A stretch of DNA of 33,444 nucleotides from an uncultured Clostridia bacterium (lineage in GTDB: Bacteria > Bacillota > Clostridia > Oscillospirales > Ruminococcaceae): contig CANPZQ010000002.1 of assembly GCA_947588775.1 (NCBI GenBank), positions 1 through 33,444 on the forward strand, read 5' to 3'. The translations under genes and the position numbers were made by a program. This document shows positions 1 through 7,550 of this stretch, one piece after another. The notes below the pieces were generated by a model. The model made no database searches. It was not told where the DNA came from and saw nothing but the letters and a program-made list of their open reading frames with translations. The stretch's first letter is position 1. Each line of letters begins with the position of its first letter.

Positions 1-2104
1 GCGAAATCTCCTGATCGTAAAATTCCCTGTAATCCTGCTTCGAGGCAAGCTCGATTATGTGGTGGTCGGGGACATAGGTCTGGATATACGCGACGCCCTT
101 TTCCGCGCCTCTGCCTCCCCTGCCGACGACCTGCGTCAGGAGGGAAAACGTGCGCTCATAGCTTTTGTAGCTTCCCGCAAAGAGCGAGCTGTCAAGGGAA
201 ATAACCCCGACGAGCGTTACCTTCTCGAAATCAAGCCCCTTGGCTATCATCTGGGTGCCGACCATTATGTCGTACCTGCCCTCCTCGAAGTCGCGGAATT
301 TTTCTTCGTAGTGCGCCCGCGAGGAGGTAGTGTCGGCGTCCATGCGAAGTATTCTCGCGCCCGGGAAAAGCTCCGAAAGCTGCTCCTCGATAAGCTGCGT
401 TCCCGCGCCGGAGGTGCGAATGCTCCTTCCTCCGCAGACGGGACAGCTTCCGTCGAATTTCGAGGAATAGCCGCAGTAGTGGCACATAAGCCTGCCGTTG
501 GATTTATGGTATGTCAGCGGCAGAAGGCAGTTCGGGCATTTAATCGCCCCGCGGCAGCCCGAGCATAGCGCAAAGGTATTATACCCGCGCCGGTTGAGTA
601 AAAGTATCGACTGCCTGCCGTTTTTGATGTTTTCGTTGACTGCGCGAATCAAATCCTCGCAAAATTCCGAATAGTTGCCGTTTTCCGCCTCCAAAGACAT
701 ATCCGCGACGACGACCTGCGGAAGAGAAGCGTTGTTGTATCGAGAATTCATCTCAAAAAGGCTGTAGCGGCCGGTTTTCGCGTAATAGTAGCTTTCAAGC
801 GACGGGGTCGCCGACGCCATTAAAAGCACACAGCCGTGGTCGCCGCAGCGTTTTATCGCGACGTCGCGCGCATGGTAGCGAGGCGAGGATTCCGACTTAT
901 ATGTCCCCTCGCCCTCCTCGTCCATGATGATGATTCCGATATTTTTAAGCGGCGCGAAAACCGCGCTGCGGGTGCCGATAACGATTTTCGCCTTTTGGGA
1001 TTTTATCCTCTTGAACTCGTCGAGCCGTTGACCCAGCGAAAGCGCGGAATGCGTAACCGCGACGGTATCGCCGAACGCGGTGCGGAATTTTCCGACAAGC
1101 TGAGGCGTTAATGATATTTCCGGAACGAGCATCAAGGCGGTTTTTCCCTTTTTTAAAACCGAATCGATAAGCTTTATAAAAACAGCCGTCTTGCCGCTTC
1201 CGGTAACGCCGTGCAGGAGCGCGCCGGCGGGCTTTTCGGCGTCGACAAGCTTCATAATCCCCTCATAGGCGGCGTTCTGCTCGTCGGAAAGGACTATTTC
1301 GTCCGGACTTTGGAATTCCCGGGGGATGAAATCGGGCGTGCGGAAGGTTTCGTACTTATATTCCTCCAAAACGCCCTTGTCGAGCATGTTTCGGATAATC
1401 GTCTTTGTTACGCCGACGAAGTAGCAGGTTTCCTTGACGGAGGCGGATGTATTTTCCTCCAAAAATTCCGCGACTAAGCTCTGCTTAGCCGTTAAAGTAT
1501 ATGCCGACGAATCGGAAAGATAGCTGTCCGAAAGCCTGAGCATGGCGACGGTTTCGTCGCCGACGCGCCGCTTTATCTCGTCTGAACGCTCCAAAAGGCC
1601 CTTATCCGCCAGCGAGGAGAGAAGCTTCGGGTCGCTCATTCCGGCAATCATCGAAAAATCCTTCGCGGTTTCGGCGGCAAGAAGCTTTTCGTAAAGCTCC
1701 GCCTCCCTGCCTGTCAAGGGCTCGTCGGCGGTCGGGCGGTTCGGCGAAAGGGTATAGCTTTCGTCGACCGTAACGGAATACCCGGACGGTATAACCGTGC
1801 GAAACGCCTCATAGTAGGTGCAAAACGTTCGCTCCTTGAGCCATCTCACAAGCTCCATCAGCTCGGAGTCAATCAGCGGCTTTCGGTCTATAAGCGAAAG
1901 TATGGGCTTTATGCCCTCCTCGTCCTCGCGCTCGTAGACGCGCATCACAAGCCCGACGCGCTTTGAGTTAGCCCTGCCGAACGGGGCAAGAACCCGCATT
2001 CCAACGTCGAGAACGTCCTTTAAAACCACGGGAACGCGGTAGGTGTATTCGATGTCGAAGCCGTAGGCCGTGCCGGAGAGCGCGACCTTTGCAGCGGTTA
2101 TCAC
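1..2104 (-). CDS. priA: Primosomal protein N' / replication restart helicase PriA (partial, C-terminus outside window)
   Basis: PriA is the superfamily 2 DNA helicase that reloads the replisome at stalled forks. I read about 701 codons; roughly the last 100 or more residues lie beyond base 1. The start is a GTG that overlaps the rpoZ stop in the form GTGA. Visible features are a Walker A motif GVTGSGKT near residue 300, a DEEG box near residue 395 (the family usually has DEEH), and a zinc-binding module of CxxC pairs from about residue 514 to 555 (CSGC, CPNC, CHYC, CPVC). The helicase motifs around MVGTQMIAKGLDF and QVVGRGGRG are also present. It is the last visible gene of the yicC-remA-gmk-rpoZ-priA operon, a usual Firmicutes order. 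Identification is firm; the DEEG substitution is noted in the findings. Confidence 0.96.
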   Translation of the reverse strand, partial: MITAAKVALSGTAYGFDIEYTYRVPVVLKDVLDVGMRVLAPFGRANSKRVGLVMRVYEREDEEGIKPILSLIDRKPLIDSELMELVRWLKERTFCTYYEAFRTVIPSGYSVTVDESYTLSPNRPTADEPLTGREAELYEKLLAAETAKDFSMIAGMSDPKLLSSLADKGLLERSDEIKRRVGDETVAMLRLSDSYLSDSSAYTLTAKQSLVAEFLEENTSASVKETCYFVGVTKTIIRNMLDKGVLEEYKYETFRTPDFIPREFQSPDEIVLSDEQNAAYEGIMKLVDAEKPAGALLHGVTGSGKTAVFIKLIDSVLKKGKTALMLVPEISLTPQLVGKFRTAFGDTVAVTHSALSLGQRLDEFKRIKSQKAKIVIGTRSAVFAPLKNIGIIIMDEEGEGTYKSESSPRYHARDVAIKRCGDHGCVLLMASATPSLESYYYAKTGRYSLFEMNSRYNNASLPQVVVADMSLEAENGNYSEFCEDLIRAVNENIKNGRQSILLLNRRGYNTFALCSGCRGAIKCPNCLLPLTYHKSNGRLMCHYCGYSSKFDGSCPVCGGRSIRTSGAGTQLIEEQLSELFPGARILRMDADTTSSRAHYEEKFRDFEEGRYDIMVGTQMIAKGLDFEKVTLVGVISLDSSLFAGSYKSYERTFSLLTQVVGRGGRGAEKGVAYIQTYVPDHHIIELASKQDYREFYDQEIS

Positions 2105-2310
2105 TTCTTTTTAAGGGAGGGGTCTTCGCAGAGCCTGTATTCGCCCTTGGCAAACTGCTCGACGGCGGTTTTTACCGGCTTTTCGTCGATTACGGCCTTT
2201 TCCTCATACGCCTCGTCGATTATTTCCCTCGCGCGGCGCGCCACGGCGATAACCAAAGAATAGTTGCTCTCGCCGTTCTTTAAAATCTGTGAGCTTGACG
2301 GTCTTAACAT
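2101..2310 (-). CDS. rpoZ: DNA-directed RNA polymerase omega subunit
   Basis: This 69-residue protein has the omega pattern: MLRPSSSQIL at the N-terminus, then SLVIAVARRAREI, the conserved helix that grips the beta-prime C-terminal tail and helps RNA polymerase assemble. The tail KGEYRL resembles the end of clostridial omega proteins. The ATG lies inside the end of gmk (7-bp overlap) and the stop overlaps the priA GTG, so the three genes are probably translationally coupled. Length and position after gmk are typical for Firmicutes. Confidence 0.92.
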   Translation of the reverse strand: MLRPSSSQILKNGESNYSLVIAVARRAREIIDEAYEEKAVIDEKPVKTAVEQFAKGEYRLCEDPSLKKK

Positions 2311-2912
2311 TTTGACAGCACTCCTTCTATTGTATCTGAATTTAACTTTGTCATGCTTTTTGCGGCCTTCATTACCGCCTTTACCTCGGAAACGGCGGCT
2401 TCGAGGTCGTCGTTCACAACGACAAAATCGTAGTTTACCGATTTTTCGATTTCGCTTTTTGCCTCCGCGACCCTTCGGGCTATTACCTCTTCGGAATCGG
2501 TTCCGCGCTTTTCAAGCCTGCGTCGAAGCTCCTTAAGCGACGGCGGGAGAATAAATATTCCCACCGCTTCGGGACACGCGGCCTTGACCTTCATCGCACC
2601 GACCGTTTCTATTTCAAGTATAACGTCGCGGCCCTCACAAAGCCTGTCGAAAACTGGGCCGCGCGGGGTTCCGTAGAGATTTCCGCAAAATTCGGCGTAC
2701 TCTAACATCCCGCCGCCCTCCATCAGCTTTTCAAACGCCGGGCGGTCGATGAAATAGTAGTTCACGCCGTCCGTTTCGCCCTCGCGCGGGGCTCTGGTGG
2801 TCGCCGAAACCGAAAAATGTATCGTCGGGTCGTCGGCAAGAATCCGCGAAACAACGGTTCCCTTTCCCGTTCCCGACGGCGCGGAAATTATAAAAAGCGT
2901 TCCTCTTTTCAT
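2304..2912 (-). CDS. gmk: Guanylate kinase
   Basis: It phosphorylates GMP to GDP with ATP in the cytoplasm, feeding GTP and (p)ppGpp pools. The 202-residue length is typical. The P-loop is SAPSGTGKGT (residues 10-19); the GMP-binding segment follows with TTRAPREGE and GVNYYFI, and the lid region has RRLEKRGTDSEE. The ATG overlaps the remA stop by 4 bp (ATGA) and the 3' end overlaps rpoZ, so it is an internal operon gene. Confidence 0.96.
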   Translation of the reverse strand: MKRGTLFIISAPSGTGKGTVVSRILADDPTIHFSVSATTRAPREGETDGVNYYFIDRPAFEKLMEGGGMLEYAEFCGNLYGTPRGPVFDRLCEGRDVILEIETVGAMKVKAACPEAVGIFILPPSLKELRRRLEKRGTDSEEVIARRVAEAKSEIEKSVNYDFVVVNDDLEAAVSEVKAVMKAAKSMTKLNSDTIEGVLSKC

Positions 2913-3148
2913 TCGGGTTCATCCTTTGCTTTAAGTATATATTCCGGCTCCCTTGCCGAGAGAATAACGTGGTCTGAATCCATCACGATGACGGATTTTG
3001 TCTTTTTGCCGTATGTCGCGTCAATCAGAGTGCCGCTGTCGCGGGAATCCTGAATCAGCCTTTTAATAGGCGAGCTCGACGGCTCGACGACCGCGATTAT
3101 CCTTCCCAACGGGACGAAGCAGGAATAGCCGATATTTACAACTTCCAT
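2909..3148 (-). CDS. remA: RemA/DUF370 family DNA-binding regulator
   Basis: The 79-residue protein matches the RemA (DUF370) family, small oligomeric DNA-binding proteins; Bacillus subtilis RemA activates biofilm matrix and osmoprotection operons. Family signatures visible are NIGYSCFV near the N-terminus, the central IKRLIQDSRDSGTLIDATYG, and SVIVMDSDHVILS. The start is set by GGAGG six bases before the ATG. It sits between yicC and gmk, the order seen in many Firmicutes. The family call is firm; its target genes in this organism cannot be read from the window. Confidence 0.92.
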   Translation of the reverse strand: MEVVNIGYSCFVPLGRIIAVVEPSSSPIKRLIQDSRDSGTLIDATYGKKTKSVIVMDSDHVILSAREPEYILKAKDEPE

Positions 3149-3160
3149 AAAAAGCCTCCG

Positions 3161-4039
3161 CTATTCGATATTCTGGAGCTGCTCGCGGATTTTTTCCACG
3201 GCGGCTTTCATGTTCAGAACGAGCTTTGTGACGGCGATGTCGTTGCACTTCGAGCCCATCGTGTTTACCTCGCGGTTGAACTCCTGAATAAGAAAATCAA
3301 GCCTCTTTCCAATCGGTCCGTCCTCCTCAAGAAGCCCGCGGCACTGGCAGATATGGCTCTTTAAGCGAACCGTTTCCTCGTCGACGGCAATTTTGTCGGC
3401 AAAAATCGCGGCCTCGGTGAGAATCCGCTGCTCGTCGGCGTTTTTGTCCTCCAAAACCTCGGAAATCTTTTTATATAGCCGCTCGCGGTATGCGGCGACG
3501 GTTTCCGGGGAGCGGCGTTCGACCTCCGCGACGTCAGAGCTTATTTCGTCGAGCTTTGAAATTATGTCGGATTTAAGCTTTTCGCCCTCGGCCGCGCGCA
3601 TCGCCAAAAAGCCGTCGAGGGCCTCGGAAGCGGTTTCGGAAACCTGCGCCCAAAGCTCCTCCTCGTCCTCCTCGGCTTTTTTAACGGTGAACGCGTCGGG
3701 AATCCGAAGAAGGTGGGAAAGCGCGAGGTCGTCGGGGATATTGAAGCTTTCGCCGGCCTCGCGGAGCGCGGCGACGTAGCGGCCGATGATTTCGCGGTTC
3801 GGCTCGACCGTTCCGGAGGGGTCGCCGGTATCGGTGACGGTAACGAACGCTTCGGTCTTGCCGCGGTTTATTTTTTCGGAGCATAGCTTTTTAAGGCGTT
3901 CCTCCATGAATGTATACTGCCGCGGCGTGCGCGCGGTGAATTCAAAAAAGCGGTGGTTTACGGCCTTTATCTCGACGGTGATTTCGCGGGTATCGAATAC
4001 CTTCGCCGCCCTGCCGTAGCCGGTCATGCTTTTCGGCAT
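3161..4039 (-). CDS. yicC: YicC/YloC-type endoribonuclease
   Basis: The protein begins MPKSMTGYGRA, the conserved N-terminus of the YicC/YloC family, and ends with the family's C-terminal domain (FNREVNTMGSKCNDI near residue 260). Members are metal-dependent single-strand RNA endonucleases involved in RNA turnover. I place the start at the second in-frame ATG (4039): AAAGGA lies 9 bases upstream, while an ATG 21 bases further up has no ribosome-binding site and would put the site inside the gene. That gives 292 residues, the normal length. It is the first gene of the minus-strand operon and has its own promoter just upstream. Confidence 0.93.
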   Translation of the reverse strand: MPKSMTGYGRAAKVFDTREITVEIKAVNHRFFEFTARTPRQYTFMEERLKKLCSEKINRGKTEAFVTVTDTGDPSGTVEPNREIIGRYVAALREAGESFNIPDDLALSHLLRIPDAFTVKKAEEDEEELWAQVSETASEALDGFLAMRAAEGEKLKSDIISKLDEISSDVAEVERRSPETVAAYRERLYKKISEVLEDKNADEQRILTEAAIFADKIAVDEETVRLKSHICQCRGLLEEDGPIGKRLDFLIQEFNREVNTMGSKCNDIAVTKLVLNMKAAVEKIREQLQNIE

Positions 4040-4081
4040 TAAAAACAGTCCTTTCTGCACGGTTATCCATAATCAAAGTTC

Positions 4082-4110
4082 AGTATAGCACATTTTTGAA
4101 AATAAAGCAA
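4082..4110 (-). promoter_or_regulatory. Sigma-A promoter of the yicC-remA-gmk-rpoZ-priA operon
   Basis: On the minus strand TTGCTT (4110-4105) and TATACT (4087-4082) are separated by exactly 17 bases. Transcription would begin near 4075, about 35 bases before the yicC ATG. It is read from sequence only. Confidence 0.7.
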
Positions 4111-4131
4111 GTTTTTTGACAAAAATTAAAG

Positions 4132-4147
4132 GTTACATTTTTGTAAC
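4132..4147. repeat. Operator-like inverted repeat between divergent promoters
   Basis: GTTACA, a TTTT spacer and TGTAAC form a perfect 6-bp inverted repeat in the AT-rich gap between the yicC promoter and the HD-hydrolase promoter. It could be a regulator-binding site; there is no direct evidence for a partner. Confidence 0.35.
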
Positions 4148-4193
4148 ACCGCGTCCACGCGCTCTACGCATCTATCCAATAAAAGCGCGGGTA

Positions 4194-4222
4194 TTTACAA
4201 AGCCGAAAAAATATGATAAAAT
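4194..4222 (+). promoter_or_regulatory. Sigma-A promoter of the HD-domain hydrolase gene
   Basis: TTTACA (4194-4199) and TAAAAT (4217-4222) with a 17-base spacer. The predicted start is near 4229, leaving a leader of about 20 bases that contains the GAGAGGAGA ribosome-binding site. Confidence 0.7.
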
Positions 4223-4250
4223 ATTCCCAAACCGCGAGAGGAGATTTGCA

Positions 4251-4850
4251 ATGGCGAACGAAACAAAGGAAAGATTCATTGAAATATACACGCGCGAAAT
4301 TAAGCGCGACGGAGCGGACAGACTGCTTGATTTTTTGCAGCAAAAGTGCGATTTTTTCACCGCGCCCGCTTCCACCCGCTTTCACTGCTCCTATGAGGGC
4401 GGGCTCTGCGAGCACAGCCTCAACGTCTACGACTGTCTGAGGTCCTACCTCGACTCCGACCGGGCAAAAAACACCTTCGGGCTCGACTTTTCCGACGAAT
4501 CGGTCGCGATTGTGTCGCTTTTGCATGACGTTTGCAAGATAAACACCTACCGCACGTCGATGCGAAACGTAAAGGACGACAAAACCGGGATTTGGTCGAG
4601 GGTCCCATACTACGAATACAACGACACCCTCCCCTACGGCCACGGCGAGAAGTCGGTTTACATAGTTTCCGGCTTTATGAGGCTCACGCGCGACGAGGCT
4701 ATGGCGATAAGGTGGCACATGGGCTTTTCGGGAACCGAGGATCAAAAGCTCGTCGGAAACGCCCTGAGAATGTACCCCCTCGCGATGGCACTGATGATTG
4801 CGGACTGCGAGGCCTCGACATTTGTCGAGGAAAGAGCGGAGAAAAAGTAA
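4251..4850 (+). CDS. HD-domain hydrolase, predicted metal-dependent phosphohydrolase
   Basis: The gene encodes 199 residues from the ATG at 4251, chosen because GAGAGGAGA lies 5-13 bases upstream and the promoter -10 box is at 4217; longer readings would start before the promoter. The metal ligands of an HD fold are visible: His in HCSYEGGLCEHS (about residues 45 and 54) and the HD pair in SLLHDVCK (residues 92-93), with a later WHMGF and a DCEAS segment as candidate last ligands. This layout resembles the HD part of YhaM-like nucleases and of stand-alone HD hydrolases. The substrate is unknown. It is transcribed alone and ends at a strong terminator. Confidence 0.8.
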   Translation: MANETKERFIEIYTREIKRDGADRLLDFLQQKCDFFTAPASTRFHCSYEGGLCEHSLNVYDCLRSYLDSDRAKNTFGLDFSDESVAIVSLLHDVCKINTYRTSMRNVKDDKTGIWSRVPYYEYNDTLPYGHGEKSVYIVSGFMRLTRDEAMAIRWHMGFSGTEDQKLVGNALRMYPLAMALMIADCEASTFVEERAEKK

Positions 4851-4863
4851 ATTGAAAAATTTA

Positions 4864-4890
4864 AACCCCGGGATAGCCCCGGGGTTAATT
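4864..4890. terminator. Bidirectional intrinsic terminator between convergent genes
   Basis: A perfect 9-bp stem (AACCCCGGG / CCCGGGGTT) with a 5-base loop is followed by AATTTTAT on the plus strand and by TTTAAATTTTT on the minus strand. It can serve both the HD gene and the asnS/small-membrane-protein transcript. Confidence 0.8.
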
Positions 4891-5082
4891 TTATCTGTCG
4901 GATTTTCTCAGGAAATATACTGCGGCCGCAAAGCTTATAACCGCGCAGACGGCGAGGGCGATTAAAACCCACGTCGATTCCGACTCCCCTACCATGTCGG
5001 TAAGGCCGATAAAAAGTCCGAGCGCAAGCTGTATTGCGGAAGAAACGAATATAAGAATCGATATAAGGCGGTAACGGTTCAT
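4891..5082 (-). CDS. Small two-helix membrane protein, unknown function
   Basis: This 63-residue protein has two hydrophobic stretches, about residues 6-27 and 38-58, joined by a short acidic loop (DMVGESES), and a basic tail (LRKSDR). GAGGAAG lies 8 bases before the ATG, which supports a real gene. It begins 12 bases after asnS and shares its transcript, then ends at the terminator. I do not recognise a family. Confidence 0.65.
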   Translation of the reverse strand: MNRYRLISILIFVSSAIQLALGLFIGLTDMVGESESTWVLIALAVCAVISFAAAVYFLRKSDR

Positions 5083-5094
5083 TTTTTCGCTTCC

Positions 5095-6483
5095 TCAGAA
5101 TTTAAGATTCTTGGGCGTTCTCGAATATGCCTGAACGTCGCGGATATTCGCGACCCCCGTGACGTACATAAGGAGCCTTTCAAGCCCGAGGCCGAAGCCG
5201 GAATGCACCACTCCGCCGTATCTTCTCAAATCGAGATACCAGTCGAGGGTTTCCTTTTCCATCTTAAGCTCGTCCATGCGCTTATCCAGAAGCTCGAAGC
5301 TCTCCTCGCGCTGAGAGCCGCCAATCAGCTCCCCTACCCCCGGAACCAGAAGGTCGCAGGCGGCGACGGTCTTTCCGTCGGGGTTGAGCTTCATGTAAAA
5401 CGCCTTGATGTCCTTCGGGAAGTCAATCAGGAAAACGGGTCCCTTCGCTATCTGCTCGCAGATATATACCTCATGCTCCTTGTTGAAGTCCATTCCCCAC
5501 GAAACCGGGTTTTCAAACTTAACGCCGCTTTTAATCAGCGCGTCGACGGCCTCGGTATAGGTGATTACCTTGAAATCGGAGGAAGCGACGGTTTTAAGCT
5601 TTTCGATTAAATCATGCTTCTCGGCGACGAAATTGTTGAGGAACTCCAGCTCGTCGGGGCAGCTTTTCAGCACGTCGTTGATGACGTATTTAAGCATCGC
5701 CTCCATCACGGCCATATCGCCCTTAAGGTCGCAAAACGCCATTTCCGGCTCAATCATCCAGAATTCGGAGGCATGGTAGGGCGTATTTGAGTTTTCGGCG
5801 CGGAACGTCGGGCCGAAGGTATAAACCTTACCGAAAGCGAGCGCGAACGGCTCGACATGCAGCTGTCCCGAAACGGTGAGGCAGGCGTGCTTGCCGAAAA
5901 AGTCCTCGGCGTAGTTTCCGTCCTCGCGGGTGGTAACGGTGAAGCATTCGCCCGCGCCCTCGGCGTCGTTTCCGGTTATAATCGGGGTGTGGATATAGGT
6001 GAAGCCGTTTTGGCGGAAGAATTCATGAAGGCTCTGCGAAACGACGGAGCGGATTCTGAACACCGCCATAAAGGTGTTGGTCTTTGGCCTTAAATGCGGG
6101 ATTTCGCGCAAAAATTCGAGGCTGTGGCGTTTTTTCTGCATGGGATACGTAGCGTCGCAGTCGCCCAAAAGCTCGATTTCTGACGCGTTGATTTCAAAGG
6201 GCTGCTTTGCGCCCTCTGTTATAACGAGCCTTCCGGTTACGCGGACGGAGCAGCCGGTCAGAAGCTTTGAAACGTCGGCGTAGTTGGAAAGCTTATCCTC
6301 CTCGTAGACAATCTGGCAGTTATTGAACGACGAGCCGTCGTTTAGGGCGATAAAGCCGATTTTATTGGACGAGCGGTTGGTTCTTATCCAGCCCTCAAGG
6401 GTAATTTCGGCCCCCGATACAAGGCTGCCGTCCGGCTTTTCGCCGCGGACGCTTTTATAAATACTGTCAATCAGGTATTTCAA
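5095..6483 (-). CDS. asnS: Asparaginyl-tRNA synthetase
   Basis: A class II synthetase that charges tRNA-Asn. The 462 residues include an N-terminal OB-fold anticodon-binding domain (LEGWIRTNRSSNKIGFI) and the catalytic core with motif 2 FGPTFRAENSNTP and motif 3 GFGLGLERLLMYVTG. The end RTPKNLKF is typical of AsnRS rather than AspRS, as is the length. The start is TTG: AAGGAG lies 8 bases upstream and no better start exists. A perfect sigma-A promoter lies just upstream, and the leader (about 25 bases) is too short for a T-box. Confidence 0.96.
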   Translation of the reverse strand: MKYLIDSIYKSVRGEKPDGSLVSGAEITLEGWIRTNRSSNKIGFIALNDGSSFNNCQIVYEEDKLSNYADVSKLLTGCSVRVTGRLVITEGAKQPFEINASEIELLGDCDATYPMQKKRHSLEFLREIPHLRPKTNTFMAVFRIRSVVSQSLHEFFRQNGFTYIHTPIITGNDAEGAGECFTVTTREDGNYAEDFFGKHACLTVSGQLHVEPFALAFGKVYTFGPTFRAENSNTPYHASEFWMIEPEMAFCDLKGDMAVMEAMLKYVINDVLKSCPDELEFLNNFVAEKHDLIEKLKTVASSDFKVITYTEAVDALIKSGVKFENPVSWGMDFNKEHEVYICEQIAKGPVFLIDFPKDIKAFYMKLNPDGKTVAACDLLVPGVGELIGGSQREESFELLDKRMDELKMEKETLDWYLDLRRYGGVVHSGFGLGLERLLMYVTGVANIRDVQAYSRTPKNLKF

Positions 6484-6515
6484 ATCAATGACTCCTTTTT
6501 TCCGTAATTAAGGAT

Positions 6516-6544
6516 ATTATAGTATCGCCCGAAAAAATTGTCAA
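6516..6544 (-). promoter_or_regulatory. Consensus sigma-A promoter of asnS
   Basis: TTGACA (6544-6539), 17 bases, TATAAT (6521-6516) on the minus strand: a perfect match to consensus, about 33 bases before the asnS TTG. Confidence 0.85.
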
Positions 6545-6577
6545 GTGCCGCCGCATATTTTTTTCGCAAATCCGGCT

Positions 6578-7444
6578 TCAATGCGCCGCGCCGCTCTTTG
6601 AAAGCTCCTCGCAGAGGGCGGCGAAGTCCTCGCCGCGAAGCTGTTCGGGGCGGGCGGTCGGGGAAATCCCCGCGCTTTTAAGAACCTCCGACGCCGCGGC
6701 CTTATCAATCCCCAAAGAGCCCGAAAGCGCGTTTAAAAGCGTTTTTCTGCGCATTGTGAAAACTCCCCTGACGATTTTAAAATACAGCTTTTCGTCGGCG
6801 ACCTGCGGGAGGGTTTTTCGGATATTCAAGCGGATAACCTCGCTGTCGACGTTCGGCGAAGGCATGAAGCTTCCCCTGCCGACCGAAAAGAGCTTTTCCG
6901 GCTCGGAATAAAACCTCACCGCCGCTGTAACCGCTCCCGCCTCGCGGGTTCCCAACGGCGCGCAGAGCCTGTCCGCCGCCTCTCGCTGAACCATAGTCGT
7001 GACGGATTCCACCGGCAGGCGGTCCTCCAAAAGCTTCATTACTACGGGAGAAGTGATATAATACGGAAGGTTTGCGCAGACCGTCACCGGCATTCCGTCA
7101 AATTCCTCCGCCAAAAGCTTATTCAAATCGAGCTTTAAAACGTCGGCGTTTATGATTTTCAGGTTTTTGTGCTCCGAAAGCGTTTCGGAAAGTATCGGCA
7201 AAAGGCGGCCGTCGAGCTCGACTGCGACGACTTTTTTCGCGTTTTTGCAAAGCTCGTTCGTCAGAACCCCTATCCCGGGGCCGATTTCCAAAACGCCGCC
7301 GTCGGGACGCGCTCCGCCGAGCTCGGCAATCCTCGGGCAAACCGACGGGTTTATCAGAAAATTCTGGCCGAGGCGTTTTGAAAACGTAAAGCCGTGCCGC
7401 GAAAGTATCTTTTTTATAACGGCGGGGTCGTATAAATTGTCCAT
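6578..7444 (-). CDS. rsmA: 16S rRNA (adenine1518-N6/adenine1519-N6)-dimethyltransferase RsmA (KsgA)
   Basis: It dimethylates the two adjacent adenines in the helix 45 loop of 16S rRNA during 30S maturation. The 288 residues show the family start (LGQNFLINPSVC), SAM motif I LEIGPGIGVLT, the acidic VAVELD, and the catalytic NLPYYITSPV (NxxY/F motif IV). The C-terminal domain has RRKTLLNALSG. AAAAGGAG precedes the ATG. It is a single-gene unit with its own promoter, divergent from the methyltransferase gene. Confidence 0.96.
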   Translation of the reverse strand: MDNLYDPAVIKKILSRHGFTFSKRLGQNFLINPSVCPRIAELGGARPDGGVLEIGPGIGVLTNELCKNAKKVVAVELDGRLLPILSETLSEHKNLKIINADVLKLDLNKLLAEEFDGMPVTVCANLPYYITSPVVMKLLEDRLPVESVTTMVQREAADRLCAPLGTREAGAVTAAVRFYSEPEKLFSVGRGSFMPSPNVDSEVIRLNIRKTLPQVADEKLYFKIVRGVFTMRRKTLLNALSGSLGIDKAAASEVLKSAGISPTARPEQLRGEDFAALCEELSKSGAAH

Positions 7445-7470
7445 AGCGCGCTCCTTTTCGGGTTTGGGAT

Positions 7471-7499
7471 ATTATAGCACAGAGTTTTGTCGCAGTCAA
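7471..7499 (-). promoter_or_regulatory. Sigma-A promoter of rsmA
   Basis: TTGACT (7499-7494), 17 bases, TATAAT (7476-7471) on the minus strand. Its -35 box is one base away from the -35 box of the divergent promoter. Confidence 0.82.
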
Positions 7500-7500
7500 G

Positions 7501-7529
7501 TTGACATAGCGGCGGCGTTGTGTTAAAAT
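7501..7529 (+). promoter_or_regulatory. Sigma-A promoter of the methyltransferase gene
   Basis: TTGACA (7501-7506), 17 bases, TAAAAT (7524-7529). The start would be near 7536, leaving a leader of about 15 bases with GGAGGG in front of the ATG. Confidence 0.8.
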
Positions 7530-7550
7530 GGCTTAAACGGAGGGATTTTC

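Noticed and set aside
4164-4745. A 193-codon minus-strand frame opposite the HD-hydrolase gene
   Set aside because: It is a shadow of the plus-strand gene, which has promoter, ribosome-binding site and conserved HD residues.
6484-6577. A T-box leader for asnS
   Set aside because: The consensus promoter lies about 33 bases before the start codon, leaving no room for a T-box.
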